Source: GCA-2720975 sp964469565
Lineage (GTDB): Bacteria; Planctomycetota; UBA1135; GCA-002686595
Length of the DNA stretch: 64,000 bases
Direction: 5' to 3'
Assembly (NCBI GenBank): GCA_964469565.1
Contig: CAYXZD010000008.1
Coordinates: 62,001-126,000 of the forward strand
The notes beneath the pieces were generated by a model. That model did no database searches. It saw nothing but the letters and a program-made list of their open reading frames with translations, and had not been told where the DNA came from. The translations under genes were made by a program, and so were the position numbers. The first letter of the stretch is position 1. Every line of letters begins with the position of its first letter. This document shows, in pieces, positions 1-8,786 of the stretch.

Positions 1-296
1 ACCAGGGTGGCGCTCACGAGATTGCGGGCTGCCCGGGTCATGTGACGATGCAGGGTCAGCTCTAGGTCAGGTAGGGGTGTCTGGTTGCCGAAGATCTCAA
101 GGCCGATCCGCTGATACTCCGGGGCTAGATTGAGCCCGGTGGTGTAACCACAACCCCCCAAGCCTGGGACAAGGGTCAACAGAAGCAGGCGTAGCACAGC
201 ACGGCTCCGAGAGCGGCTAGATGGGGCTTGCTGCACCGACGGATCCTTCAGGGACTCAAGTCTGGGTGCGCCCGCCCGACCAGTCAGCCGGCCCAT
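1..296 (-). CDS. LptE-like LPS-assembly lipoprotein, 5' part (runs off left edge)
   Basis: The minus strand is open from an ATG at 296 to the window edge (98 codons). A 45-residue N-terminal part rich in Ser and Arg is followed by a hydrophobic stretch ending in LGGCGYTTG, a plausible lipobox. The next segment, with the pattern P-x-Y-x-x-I-x-L-E-I-F-x-N-x-T and then DLELTLHRHM, matches the start of LptE proteins, which plug the LptD pore that delivers LPS to the outer membrane. The start lies 2 bases past the stop of the upstream lipoprotein gene, so it belongs to the same minus-strand operon. The region before the lipobox is long for a signal peptide, so a later start is possible. Family assignment rests on the first hundred residues only. 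Confidence 0.68.
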   Translation of the reverse strand, partial: MGRLTGRAGAPRLESLKDPSVQQAPSSRSRSRAVLRLLLLTLVPGLGGCGYTTGLNLAPEYQRIGLEIFGNQTPLPDLELTLHRHMTRAARNLVSATL

Positions 297-298
297 GA

Positions 299-1354
299 TC
301 AGGAACCCTCTGGTGGAGGTATGTGCCCTGTAGCCTCCTGGGCCCGCTTGGCCAGGAGCGCATCGGCTTCGCTCGCCTGCTGCTCGTCACCGCATTCACG
401 GGCTTCCGCGAGGGCCCTTCGGGCGTGGAGAATGACCCCTTCCGGCTGATCGAGGGTGTCGTAGAAATGGGCTATGGAAAGGTCACTTGCGGCGAGCCGA
501 CTGATGGCATCGTTCCGTTCGGCCTGCACGGAGGGTTCGAGCTCGTGCCCCGCATGGTCTTCGAGCCAAGCGGTCAGCTCAGACTTGGCAAGCATCAGGC
601 TGGCACGGTCGTATTCAGGGCTAGCGTGGCGTAAAAGTCGTAGGTGGGGGATGCGAGCTTGGGAGGTGGGCACGTATGCACTGGCTGGAAACCAAAGCAT
701 CAAGTCTTGGTGTTTTTCAATCGCGATTTCGAGGTCTCCCTGATCCTGGTAGAGCTCGGCCAGCGTCCAGAGCGACCGGTCCCCTCCTGGATGGGAAGGG
801 TAGTTCATGACCAGGTATTCCAGCACCTCCGGCGCGAGACTCTTGTAATCGAAAATCAGGCCATAGGAGCGATCGTCCTGGGCGAGGTCAAAGCCCACCT
901 CGACCAAGAGTTCACCAGCCGCTGCTCTCTCGTGGTGGGATGGGAACTTAGAGTCGAGCCGTTTGATCAGTCGGTATGCGTCCATGCGCTCCCCTTCGGC
1001 GTAGCGTAGGCGCGCCGCTTGGAGTCCCGCTTCCACCGCCAGGCGACGGGGCACGTCAACATCCATAATGGCCTCAAGGAGATCCGTTTCCGTAGATGTG
1101 GCGATTACGGCCCGGGTCGTTTCCTCTAGGACGTTTTGGATTTCCTGCTGCTGAGCTTGGGTGAGACCTACTGTCCAGCGGGCGTTTCTGAGGTGTTCGA
1201 AGGCCGATTCAAGATCGCGGTTTTCGGCAATACAAGTGCGGGCAAGGTCAAGCACTGCAGGGATCTGTTGGGGCGTGTAGATCGACTCCACTTCCGTGGA
1301 AAGGCGCGAAGCACAGCCGATCAAGAGTAGGCTGCAAAGTAGGATGGGACGCAT
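299..1354 (-). CDS. Tetratrico-like outer-membrane lipoprotein
   Basis: The protein has 351 residues from the ATG at 1354. It begins with a short lipoprotein signal, MRPILLCSLLLIGCAS, with cysteine at about residue 14. The rest is helical with alanine- and leucine-rich repeats (for example AVEAGLQAARLRYAEGERMDAYRLIKRL and LWTLAELYQDQGDLEIAIEKHQDLM segments) that look like degenerate TPR units, as in BamD-type proteins. A GTG at 1384 would overlap the recO stop, but it adds residues before the signal peptide, so the inner ATG is preferred. It sits between recO and an lptE-like gene in a tightly packed operon, which suggests an envelope-assembly role. The exact function is not known. Confidence 0.78.
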   Translation of the reverse strand: MRPILLCSLLLIGCASRLSTEVESIYTPQQIPAVLDLARTCIAENRDLESAFEHLRNARWTVGLTQAQQQEIQNVLEETTRAVIATSTETDLLEAIMDVDVPRRLAVEAGLQAARLRYAEGERMDAYRLIKRLDSKFPSHHERAAAGELLVEVGFDLAQDDRSYGLIFDYKSLAPEVLEYLVMNYPSHPGGDRSLWTLAELYQDQGDLEIAIEKHQDLMLWFPASAYVPTSQARIPHLRLLRHASPEYDRASLMLAKSELTAWLEDHAGHELEPSVQAERNDAISRLAASDLSIAHFYDTLDQPEGVILHARRALAEARECGDEQQASEADALLAKRAQEATGHIPPPEGS

Positions 1355-1380
1355 AGTGTGGGTGCGGAAGGTGTGAGCGG

Positions 1381-2190
1381 TCACGGAGTCTGGCGTTCGG
1401 CCTGCGGGGCATTGCGGTTGGAAGCCGCGAGGAATTCTCGCTGGGTGCGCAGGCGCGTCTCCAGATGGTAATCGATAAAGCGGGTGGTGAGATCTCGCAC
1501 CCGCAGTAAGAGCTCAGCTGGCGGTGCGGGTTGGGCGGGACCACGGGGGGACTGGAGGCTCAAGTGCTGGGCGCACTCTAGCACGTTGGCCGGGAGGGTC
1601 CCCACGCGATGTCCCGATTGGCGCGCCTCAGTGGCGTGGCTCGCGCACAGGCGCCCCCCTGCCCCTGCGGAAAACGGGACCCGGTCAGAGTGCAGAGCCG
1701 GGGCAGGGCCCGCACACTGGGCACAGGTCTGAAGGGCCGGGGCGAGCCCGATGGTGCGCAGGAATTCCAATTGAAACACGACCCAAATGAGATCGGGGTC
1801 GTAAGCGGGGGATTGGAGCCCATCGAGAGCAGCCTCCAGGGAGGTGAAGAGTTGAGGATCGGGCTGCTCGTGTTGGGCGGCAGCCTGGCACAGTTCGAGC
1901 ACCGCAAGGGCGAGCTTGTAGCGACGCAAGTCACGCGTCAGTGCCGATCGTCGCAGGGAGCAGGAGCCCTTCCGCAAGAGGCCAAGGTCGGAGCTTCGGC
2001 TCTTTGACCAACTGAGCTGTAGTGTGTCAAAAAAGTCTAGAATGCAGAAGTACTGCGAGCGGGGCCGGTAGGCACCCCGCGCAAGGAGGTGGACTCGCCG
2101 GCCAGATTGAGTGAGCACTTGCACCACGAGTGAGGACTCGCCATAGGGCGTGCGCTTGAGAATGAGGGCGTGTTCGGAATGCAGACTCAC
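1381..2190 (-). CDS. recO: DNA repair protein RecO
   Basis: The 269-residue protein has the RecO layout: an N-terminal OB fold that opens with LILKRTPYGESSLVVQVLT, a helical middle, and a zinc-binding segment CAQCAG followed by CASH at about residues 160-190. RecO works with RecF and RecR to load RecA onto SSB-coated single-stranded DNA in gap repair. Length is close to the usual 240-270. The start codon overlaps the stop of the CBS-domain gene by four bases (2187-2190), so the two are translationally coupled. The combination of a CorC-type gene next to recO is common in bacteria and supports the call. Confidence 0.88.
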   Translation of the reverse strand: MSLHSEHALILKRTPYGESSLVVQVLTQSGRRVHLLARGAYRPRSQYFCILDFFDTLQLSWSKSRSSDLGLLRKGSCSLRRSALTRDLRRYKLALAVLELCQAAAQHEQPDPQLFTSLEAALDGLQSPAYDPDLIWVVFQLEFLRTIGLAPALQTCAQCAGPAPALHSDRVPFSAGAGGRLCASHATEARQSGHRVGTLPANVLECAQHLSLQSPRGPAQPAPPAELLLRVRDLTTRFIDYHLETRLRTQREFLAASNRNAPQAERQTP

Positions 2191-3563
2191 GGGGTGCTTG
2201 CAAACTCTGGGGTGACGTGGACCAACAGGACTCGTCTGTCTGTGGCCTCGGCTACCCCATAGCGCACACCATTGTGCTGGAATTGTTCACCGCTCTCAGG
2301 GAAGTGCCCCAGCTCCGCGAGGACAAACCCGGCCAGGGTCTCGAAGTCGGAGTCTTCATCGAGGTCGAGACCCAGTTCTTCGTTGACCTCTGAAACATGC
2401 AGGGTGGCTTGGACTTCGAAGGTGCCTGCTTCTAGTTCGCGTATGTTTGGGCCGGCCTCCTCACCTTCATCCTGAATGTCTCCCACGATTTCTTCAAGGA
2501 CATCCATCAGGGTGACGACGCCTGCTGTGCCGCCGTACTCATCCAAGACGATGGCCATCTTGTTCTTTCCGGCGCGAAACTCCTCCAGCAAGGTCGAAAC
2601 TAGCTTCGTCTCAGGAACGAGCAGCGCGGGCCGCATGAGGTCGGTGAGGGCTAGGGTAGGGCTCACGGAGAGAGCCTCCAACACATCAAGCACGCGCAGG
2701 GTGCCGATGATGTTATCGATGCGGTCCTCAAAAACGGGAAGGCGAGAATGACCGACCTCGGTGAACGTGGCTGCGGCCTGCTCGAGGCTGGCTTGGGAAT
2801 CGATGGCATGGATTTCTGTCCGAGGTGTCATCACCTCAGCCGCATCCACATCACCGAACTCCATCACGTTGAGCACTAGCTCAAGTTCCTCGTCCTCAAG
2901 TTCGCCTTTGTCGACGGCCCCCTGGGCTAGGCCGCGCAAGCCTTCTACGAGAAGTCGTTCCTCAGGAGTCTCCACTGGCAGGTGCAGGCTGCGCTGAATC
3001 GCTCCCCGCAGGGTGTTGTGGAGTTTGATGAGTAGCCCAATTGGCCACTGGAGTCGAGCGAAGAGGGGCAGGCAGGTTACCAGTAGTCGATCCCCCCGTG
3101 CGCGGGCCATGGAGTGCGGCAGCGTAAGCGTGAACAGCAACATGGTGGGCGCGGCGACGGCGAGGGTTGTGGCGACCACTGGCCAGGCGAGTGGGCGTGG
3201 GCCATTGAACCAGCTAAGAAGGAGTGCGATGAACGCACCGTCTGCAACCAGCTTGAGAAGGGAGGCACTTTCCGCCAGGAGGTCAGCGCGCCCGAGCAAG
3301 GTGGTGAGCCGTGCGTGATCATTGGGTATTCTCGCCTTAGTCTTCGCGTGGGCCAGGACGCGTGCCGGCAGGGAGCCGCGCAGGGCATCTCGCAGGGTCT
3401 GAAAAAACCCCGCACAGAGCAAAGCCACCAAGCAAAGCCCCAATGTGTGTGCGTCATGCCCCAGGCTCCATGCGCTGGATGGGGTCGTCGCTGAATCCAA
3501 TGGGTGCGACAGGGTGATGAGAATCGGAAGTGGGAGCAGCAAAGGATCAGAGGGGTGGGGCAA
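2187..3563 (-). CDS. CorC/HlyC-family CBS-domain membrane protein
   Basis: The 458-residue protein begins with several hydrophobic segments (about residues 30-190), continues with a cytosolic linker ending in EVMTPRTEIHAID, and carries a tandem CBS pair (about residues 240-360). The second CBS ends in DEYGGTAGVVTLMDVLEEI. The last 80 residues match the CorC/HlyC C-terminal domain. Members of this family (CNNM/CorC) are linked to magnesium or sodium-coupled efflux and were once called hemolysins. It heads the minus-strand operon CBS protein, recO, lipoprotein, lptE-like. The substrate cannot be told from sequence. Confidence 0.88.
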   Translation of the reverse strand: MPHPSDPLLLPLPILITLSHPLDSATTPSSAWSLGHDAHTLGLCLVALLCAGFFQTLRDALRGSLPARVLAHAKTKARIPNDHARLTTLLGRADLLAESASLLKLVADGAFIALLLSWFNGPRPLAWPVVATTLAVAAPTMLLFTLTLPHSMARARGDRLLVTCLPLFARLQWPIGLLIKLHNTLRGAIQRSLHLPVETPEERLLVEGLRGLAQGAVDKGELEDEELELVLNVMEFGDVDAAEVMTPRTEIHAIDSQASLEQAAATFTEVGHSRLPVFEDRIDNIIGTLRVLDVLEALSVSPTLALTDLMRPALLVPETKLVSTLLEEFRAGKNKMAIVLDEYGGTAGVVTLMDVLEEIVGDIQDEGEEAGPNIRELEAGTFEVQATLHVSEVNEELGLDLDEDSDFETLAGFVLAELGHFPESGEQFQHNGVRYGVAEATDRRVLLVHVTPEFASTP

Positions 3564-3628
3564 GGCTCTTGGGATCCTACCCCATGAGGTGGGGAGTCTG
3601 TCTAGGGAGGGTCAGCCCGAGCCCGTGA

Positions 3629-3648
3629 GCGTTACGTCATCGTAACGC
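3629..3648. promoter_or_regulatory. Perfect 8-bp inverted repeat in a divergent promoter region
   Basis: GCGTTACG, four bases (TCAT), then CGTAACGC. It lies between the minus-strand CBS gene (start 3563) and the plus-strand sigma-factor gene (start 3751). No T-run follows on either strand, so a terminator is unlikely and a dimeric regulator site is the better guess. Confidence 0.4.
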
Positions 3649-3750
3649 AAAACCCCGGCTGGCAAGAGTGGGACGGGCCCAGAGCATCCTCTCTTGGGTG
3701 CACCTCTGGGGTCGGTGTGGGTTAGGCACGCTTCGTGCGAAGGGTACCGC

Positions 3751-4485
3751 ATGACAAGGACCCACCCCGCTTCGGACCCCATTCTCAGTTCACGAGTGGC
3801 GCTGCTCCTGGAAAAAGTAGGCTTCGAACCGAGCGCCATTGCAGAGGGAGATGAGCAGGTCCGAGCCGAGCGACTGGCTACGGGATTGATGGTGGTGTTC
3901 CGCGAGACGCGCTGCCCCGAGGTGTTCAACACCCTGTACCGTCATACCCATCGATCGTTGCTGACTTGGATCTGTCATCTGCTCCGAGCGCGATCAGTGC
4001 CGGGTGATGGGCACGATCTTGTCCAAGACGTGTTCGTCAACGTTTACTCCTACGCCGGGAGTTTCCGTGAGGGTGGCGGGCATACGTTCATGGGATGGTC
4101 GCGGACCATTGCCGCCAATGTGGTTCGCCGCAGCACACGTCGCCGGCGGGCCGTGGCCTTGCCGGAGTGGGATCATTTTGTGGACCTCCACGGGGGGCCG
4201 TGTGAGCAGGCTCAGCTCCGAGAGCAGGCCCCGGATCTGGTGCAGGCCTGGCTCCTCCTCCTCCAACTCTATTTGGCAGCGTATCGAGGGCTGAGCCCAA
4301 GGGACCAGAAGGTGATGCACATGACCGAGGTGCGTGGCCTTTCCTATGCACAAGTGGCGGATGATCTTCAGCTTCGGCGTGACAACGTCAAGATGATCAT
4401 GTTTCGAGCGCGTCAGCGGCTGCGGGCGGCCATGCACTGTCAGTTCTTGAGGGGCGAGGATCCGGCTTCCCGGTGTGCGAGTTAG
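3751..4485 (+). CDS. ECF-like RNA polymerase sigma factor
   Basis: The 244-residue product has a roughly 45-residue N-terminal extension, then sigma region 2 (FNTLYRHTHRSLLTWICHLL followed by DLVQDVFVNVYSYAGSFR, about residues 55-115) and region 4 (LSPRDQKVMHMTEVRGLSYA then VKMIMFRARQRLRAAM, about residues 180-230). Region 3 is missing, as in ECF sigma factors. The ATG at 3751 is preferred over an upstream one because an AAGGG sits 7 bases before it. No anti-sigma gene is next to it: the following gene is hutI. It may be controlled by its expression level or by an unlinked partner. Confidence 0.85.
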   Translation: MTRTHPASDPILSSRVALLLEKVGFEPSAIAEGDEQVRAERLATGLMVVFRETRCPEVFNTLYRHTHRSLLTWICHLLRARSVPGDGHDLVQDVFVNVYSYAGSFREGGGHTFMGWSRTIAANVVRRSTRRRRAVALPEWDHFVDLHGGPCEQAQLREQAPDLVQAWLLLLQLYLAAYRGLSPRDQKVMHMTEVRGLSYAQVADDLQLRRDNVKMIMFRARQRLRAAMHCQFLRGEDPASRCAS

Positions 4486-4523
4486 CTCTCACCTAGGTGG
4501 AAGCAGAGGGGGGCCGCGCAGGC

Positions 4524-4529
4524 TACAAT
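4524..4529 (+). promoter_or_regulatory. Candidate -10 element of hutI
   Basis: TACAAT ends 7 bases before the hutI ATG, with only a GGCGGC-type leader between. That places the expected transcript start at or next to the start codon, so the mRNA may be leaderless. No convincing -35 element is seen. Confidence 0.33.
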
Positions 4530-4536
4530 CGGCGGC

Positions 4537-5811
4537 ATGGACACCCCCTCCTCCATCGACCTGCTCGTGCACAACTGTGCCGAGGTGGTCACCCCCCGAG
4601 GAAACAAGGCTCTGCGCGGCGAGGACCTCGGAGCGATTAGTGTCATTGCCGATGGAGTTGTAGCGGTCGATCAGGGGCGCATCATTGACGTGGGAACGGC
4701 CACAGCCTTGCGTGACCGCTTCGTTCCCAGGAGGTTCCTCGACGCACAGGCAGGAACTGTTCTTCCCGGCCTTGTGGACGCTCACACCCACCCCGTGTTC
4801 TACGGAACCCGCGAGCGTGAGTTTGAGATGCGGGCAGCCGGCAAGACCTACGTCGAGATTAGCGCGGCGGGCGGTGGGATTATTCAGAGCTTGGAGGGCG
4901 TGCGCAGTAGTAGTCCGGAATTGCTGCTTGCGGAGTTACTCAAGCGGGCCGATCGATTCTTGGCTCTCGGCACTACGACAGTCGAGGCTAAGACTGGATA
5001 TGGGCTGACGCTCGAAGACGAGCTCAAAGGCCTAGCGGTCATCGAGAAGGCCAGTGTCGGTGGCCCTATTGATTTTGTGGCTACCTGTTTGGCGGCCCAC
5101 GCTTATCCACCCGAGTTCGTGGACAATCCCGAGCGATTTCACGCGCTGTTGGAACACGAGATTTGGCCAGCGGTCGCCGACCAGGGGATTGCTCGCTACG
5201 CGGACATTTTTACCGAGCAGCATGCATTCGATCTGAAAGCCTCACGTCAGATCATGGCCGCCGCGCAAGCGGTAGGTTTGGATCTGCGCATGCATGTGGA
5301 TCAACTCACTCCCCTTGGTGGCGCACAACTGGCGGCCGAGTTGGGTGCACGCAGTGCTGACCACCTAGAGCACGTCTCCCCAGAAGGGGTTGAGGCTCTC
5401 GCACATGCAGGTGTCGTGGCGACACTCTCGCCCCTTGTGCCTTTGTACTTGCGTGAATCCCAAGAGGCTCCTGGTCGTGCCCTCGTCCGCGGCGGGGTTC
5501 CCGTAGCCCTGAGCACGGACTTCAATCCAGGCAGTTGCTACTGCATGAGCATGTTTGAGGTGCTCACTTGGGCCAGCCTGCGATATGGCTTTAGCGTGGG
5601 CGAGGCCCTGACAGCGGGAACCCTGAATGCGGCTGCTTCCCTCGACCTCGCGGACGATCGTGGAAGCCTCGAACCAGGCAAGCGGGCCGATATTGTCGTG
5701 ACCGATCTCCCGAACCACGAGCACCTCACCTATGAACTCGGCCGTAACCCTGTCACGGCGGTGGTCAAGGATGGTGTTGTGGTGCTCGGCAGCGAATCTC
5801 ACCCATCATGA
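4537..5811 (+). CDS. hutI: Imidazolonepropionase
   Basis: This amidohydrolase opens the ring of imidazolone-5-propionate to N-formimino-L-glutamate in histidine breakdown. The 424-residue length is typical. The metal-binding motif DAHTHPVFYG lies at residues 81-90 (His83, His85). The family-specific stretch AAGKTYVEISAAGGGI follows, and STDFNPGSCYC near residue 330 holds the catalytic aspartate. The usual partners hutH, hutU and hutG are not in the window, so the pathway would need unlinked genes. The stop overlaps the start of the next gene by four bases. No ribosome-binding site is visible before the ATG. Confidence 0.95.
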   Translation: MDTPSSIDLLVHNCAEVVTPRGNKALRGEDLGAISVIADGVVAVDQGRIIDVGTATALRDRFVPRRFLDAQAGTVLPGLVDAHTHPVFYGTREREFEMRAAGKTYVEISAAGGGIIQSLEGVRSSSPELLLAELLKRADRFLALGTTTVEAKTGYGLTLEDELKGLAVIEKASVGGPIDFVATCLAAHAYPPEFVDNPERFHALLEHEIWPAVADQGIARYADIFTEQHAFDLKASRQIMAAAQAVGLDLRMHVDQLTPLGGAQLAAELGARSADHLEHVSPEGVEALAHAGVVATLSPLVPLYLRESQEAPGRALVRGGVPVALSTDFNPGSCYCMSMFEVLTWASLRYGFSVGEALTAGTLNAAASLDLADDRGSLEPGKRADIVVTDLPNHEHLTYELGRNPVTAVVKDGVVVLGSESHPS

Positions 5812-7259
5812 TGCGACTCATTGTTCAATTCTTAGTCCTAGGGGCATTCTTCCTTGGCCTCGCTTCGGCCCGCCAGGCTCCCCATCAGGACCCTCACCAG
5901 GCCGAACATCTTCGCAATCTCTATGTCGAGCGAAGGTTGGCCTTGGAGACGGCTTGGGCAGAGGCGGACGAGTCGGCCCGCCAGCGGGTCCGCGCCAGTT
6001 TGCGAGCTCAAAAATCAGGCGGACAACCCGCTCTGTATGCGGCCTCGGCCCAGTTATTGACTGATGCACGCAGCATGTTGTTGGGTAGCCAGGCTTCGAT
6101 TACGGACCTGCCGATTCAGACCAGAGTTGCTTGCTCCCTCGACCTTATGGTCTTGCCCGGGGCATTTGGGGCAGTGGATCGGGATCGCGGCGATGCTCTC
6201 ATCGTTCGTGTGCTGCCTGCCTACACCCGGTTATTCGCACGCGTGCTTCCCGAGCAGGTGCAACTCACCATGATCTGGGTGAGCCCCAAAGGCGAGGAAA
6301 TCCGGGCCCGCAGCGAGCCCATTCATCGTGGGGCCTTCGTGCTCCCTGGATTTGAAATGTACTTCCATGCGCCGCCCTCAGAGCCCGGCACATGGCATCT
6401 CATTCCCGAGGTCGAGTGGGACGGCATCCAAGGGCGTGGTGTGGCAGTGCCGGTGCAAGGAGTGCGCTCATTGTTCGATCGGTTCGACAGACTCGTTGCG
6501 GCGCATGACACCCAGGAGAATCCCCCTCGTGCACTTCGGGCCTTGGAACGTATCCTCATGCACGGAGGCAGGGATGCTGGTGACCCCTCCGTGGAGACGC
6601 TTCTGCGATTTGAGGAGGTACCCCTGCCGGCAGCCAACACGCGCAATCCCTTTGATTGGGCGCCTGCGGGGACGAGCTTTCGTTTGAGTGTGCCGGAAGG
6701 CGGTAGCCCGAATGGGGTTGTCGTGGTCGTCTCGCCAGTCTTGCATGAGGCCGAATGGGCCATGGTGGGGGACGAGGGGCGACATTGGCGCGGACTGGCA
6801 CACGACCACCAGCAGGAGGTGATCCTGACTGAGCTACCCATCTTGAACCCACGCGGCCCGGATGTGTTGGCCCTACTCGGCGAAGTCAGGCGCACGTTCA
6901 AGGATCTGCCCGTAACCCTAGTATTGCATGGGTCGGGATTCGGGCGCCTGCAGCTAGCACTGTCCCGTCCGAATCAGCGTCCGCTCTTTGATCGGCTGGT
7001 CGTGGATAGCGTGCTCTGGGGGGCGCCGACTCGGGCCCTGACCCAAGTGCCGGCGCTGTATGTGTCACCCCTTGAGGAGGTTGATAGGGACCTGCGCCTG
7101 AGTCCTGCCAGCGGGGGATCCGAGGGTGGAGCTCCGAGTGTGTACGAGGTGCGCTCGAAGGAGCCACCTGTAATCAGCGGTGCACGCCTGCCGCTCTGGG
7201 TGGGCCAGTGGATAGCCCTGTTGGATGGCCTGGCTTCTCAAGGCGGCCGTGATTCCTAG
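5808..7259 (+). CDS. Secreted protein of unknown function, coupled to hutI
   Basis: The 483-residue product starts with a Sec signal peptide (MMRLIVQFLVLGAFFLGLASA). The middle (about residues 115-215) looks like a beta-rich domain. The C-terminal half contains a strand followed by LVLHGSGFGRLQLAL (about residues 370-385), which resembles the nucleophile elbow of alpha/beta hydrolases, although the rest of a catalytic triad cannot be assigned. The start codon overlaps the hutI stop (ATGA), so the two genes are co-translated. A function in histidine metabolism is not supported by anything else. Confidence 0.75.
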   Translation: MMRLIVQFLVLGAFFLGLASARQAPHQDPHQAEHLRNLYVERRLALETAWAEADESARQRVRASLRAQKSGGQPALYAASAQLLTDARSMLLGSQASITDLPIQTRVACSLDLMVLPGAFGAVDRDRGDALIVRVLPAYTRLFARVLPEQVQLTMIWVSPKGEEIRARSEPIHRGAFVLPGFEMYFHAPPSEPGTWHLIPEVEWDGIQGRGVAVPVQGVRSLFDRFDRLVAAHDTQENPPRALRALERILMHGGRDAGDPSVETLLRFEEVPLPAANTRNPFDWAPAGTSFRLSVPEGGSPNGVVVVVSPVLHEAEWAMVGDEGRHWRGLAHDHQQEVILTELPILNPRGPDVLALLGEVRRTFKDLPVTLVLHGSGFGRLQLALSRPNQRPLFDRLVVDSVLWGAPTRALTQVPALYVSPLEEVDRDLRLSPASGGSEGGAPSVYEVRSKEPPVISGARLPLWVGQWIALLDGLASQGGRDS

Positions 7260-7379
7260 CGAATCGGGGAACCTCGCGCGTTCAATTCCACCCGCCCCCC
7301 TTTCCCCGTGCGCCTTGCGGGGCGTACCCTTGATGGGCCGCAGGATTCTCCACCGCTAGTCTGTTCAGCACGCCTTTCC

Positions 7380-8705
7380 ATGGGAAACCCCACAATTCAA
7401 CCACGCACCCTCAAGGGGTTTCGGGACCTGACTCCGGATCTCATGATCCCGCGCGAGGTGATGGTCACCACCGCCAAGCAGGTATACGCCTCCTACGGAT
7501 TCAGCCCCATCGATACTCCGGCACTGGAATACACGGAGATCCTCCTGGGGAAGGGAGGGGCAGAGAGCGACAAGCAAATGTACCGCTTTGAGGATAACGG
7601 TGGTCGCGATGTGGCCCTGCGATTTGATCTTACGATTCCATTTGCGCGTTTCGCGGCTCAACACATCGGGGGATTAGGCACACCCTTCAAGCGCTACCAC
7701 GTCGGTCCCGTGTGGCGAGGCGAGAACACTCAGCGAGGACGTTATCGCGAGTTCGTCCAGTGCGATTTTGACACAATTGGCACGCAGAGTGTTCTAGCGG
7801 ATACGGAGAGCGCGCTCGTGATTCATGACTTATTTGCCGCCTTCGGTTTTGAGCGTTTCAGCGTGCGCTTGAATAACCGCAAAGTTTTGAGCGGTGTATT
7901 AGAGCGGCTCGATCTTGCTGACCAGGCTCAGCATGTGCTGAGGGCCCTCGACAAGTTGGCCAAGATCGGCCCGGAGAAAGTGGCAGCTGAGATGATGTCG
8001 ACAGCGGGCTGCAGTGCGGCTCAAGCTGCTGAAGTTCTGGCCCTGGCGGCGATTCAGGGGGACAGCACGACCATCTTGGCGGCACTCGCCCCGCTGGTGA
8101 AGGGATCGGAGCTTGGTCAATTGGGCCTGTGTGAATTGGAGCAGGTTCTCGGTGGCGTTGCAGCAGCGGGTGTTCCTGAAGGGCGCGTCCGCATCGATCT
8201 TTCCATCGCGCGCGGGCTGGACTACTACACCGGAACAGTGTTTGAGACCTTCCTTGATGACTTGGAGGGCATCGGCAGCTGTTGTTCGGGGGGGCGCTAT
8301 GACGATCTTGCGTCCCTCTATACCAAGCAAGCTCTACCGGGTGTCGGGGCCTCTCTTGGAGTGGACCGGTTGCTCGCAGCCATGGAAGAGTTGGGCATGC
8401 TCGAGGGGCGCAGCGCATCGGCGCCCGTATTCCTCGCAATGTTTGATGGGGAACGGGCGAATGACTACATCTCGCTCGCGGCAGATCTACGCGCTGCGGG
8501 CGTGGGGGTGGAGCTCTACCCCGAGCCGCGTAAGCTCAAGGCTCAATTGAAGTACGCGGATCGGCGTGGGCACCGCCTAGCCATCATCGTCGGGCCGGAT
8601 GAATGGCAGGCTGGTAGGTGCCAGCTCAAGGACCTTGAAGCCAAGACCAGCAGAGAGGTTGACCTCAAAGACCTCGCTGCAACCTGTTTGGCGAGTCTCG
8701 TCTAG
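7380..8705 (+). CDS. hisS: Histidyl-tRNA synthetase
   Basis: A class II aminoacyl-tRNA synthetase that charges tRNA-His. The 441-residue protein has motif 2 (GRYREFVQCDFDTIG), the histidine-specific HisA motif RGLDYYTGTVFETF near residue 280, a second GGRYDDL motif and a C-terminal anticodon-binding domain from about residue 350. The ATG at 7380 gives the usual N-terminus (MGNPTIQPRTLKGFRDLTP); an upstream GTG at 7308 would add 24 unrelated residues. It is followed at once by a hairpin around the stop codon. Confidence 0.95.
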   Translation: MGNPTIQPRTLKGFRDLTPDLMIPREVMVTTAKQVYASYGFSPIDTPALEYTEILLGKGGAESDKQMYRFEDNGGRDVALRFDLTIPFARFAAQHIGGLGTPFKRYHVGPVWRGENTQRGRYREFVQCDFDTIGTQSVLADTESALVIHDLFAAFGFERFSVRLNNRKVLSGVLERLDLADQAQHVLRALDKLAKIGPEKVAAEMMSTAGCSAAQAAEVLALAAIQGDSTTILAALAPLVKGSELGQLGLCELEQVLGGVAAAGVPEGRVRIDLSIARGLDYYTGTVFETFLDDLEGIGSCCSGGRYDDLASLYTKQALPGVGASLGVDRLLAAMEELGMLEGRSASAPVFLAMFDGERANDYISLAADLRAAGVGVELYPEPRKLKAQLKYADRRGHRLAIIVGPDEWQAGRCQLKDLEAKTSREVDLKDLAATCLASLV

Positions 8706-8740
8706 GGAATTGGGGTGCGACCCGGGTTCCCGGTCCCTAG
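8702..8740 (+). terminator. Hairpin at the 3' end of hisS
   Basis: CTAGGGA (8702-8708) pairs with TCCCTAG (8734-8740), and a nested CCGGG/CCCGG stem lies inside. It starts at the hisS stop codon. No T-run follows, so termination is uncertain. Confidence 0.35.
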
Positions 8741-8774
8741 GGGACACAGTCCGACCATGATCAAGAGGCTGTGG

Positions 8775-8780
8775 TAGGCT
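8775..8780 (+). promoter_or_regulatory. Candidate -10 element of the sulfatase gene
   Basis: TAGGCT fits a TANNNT -10 and ends exactly 6 bases before the sulfatase ATG, so transcription would start on the A of the start codon. There is no clear -35 and no ribosome-binding site. Weak alone; it matters as part of a pattern in this window. Confidence 0.23.
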
Positions 8781-8786
8781 TGGGCG

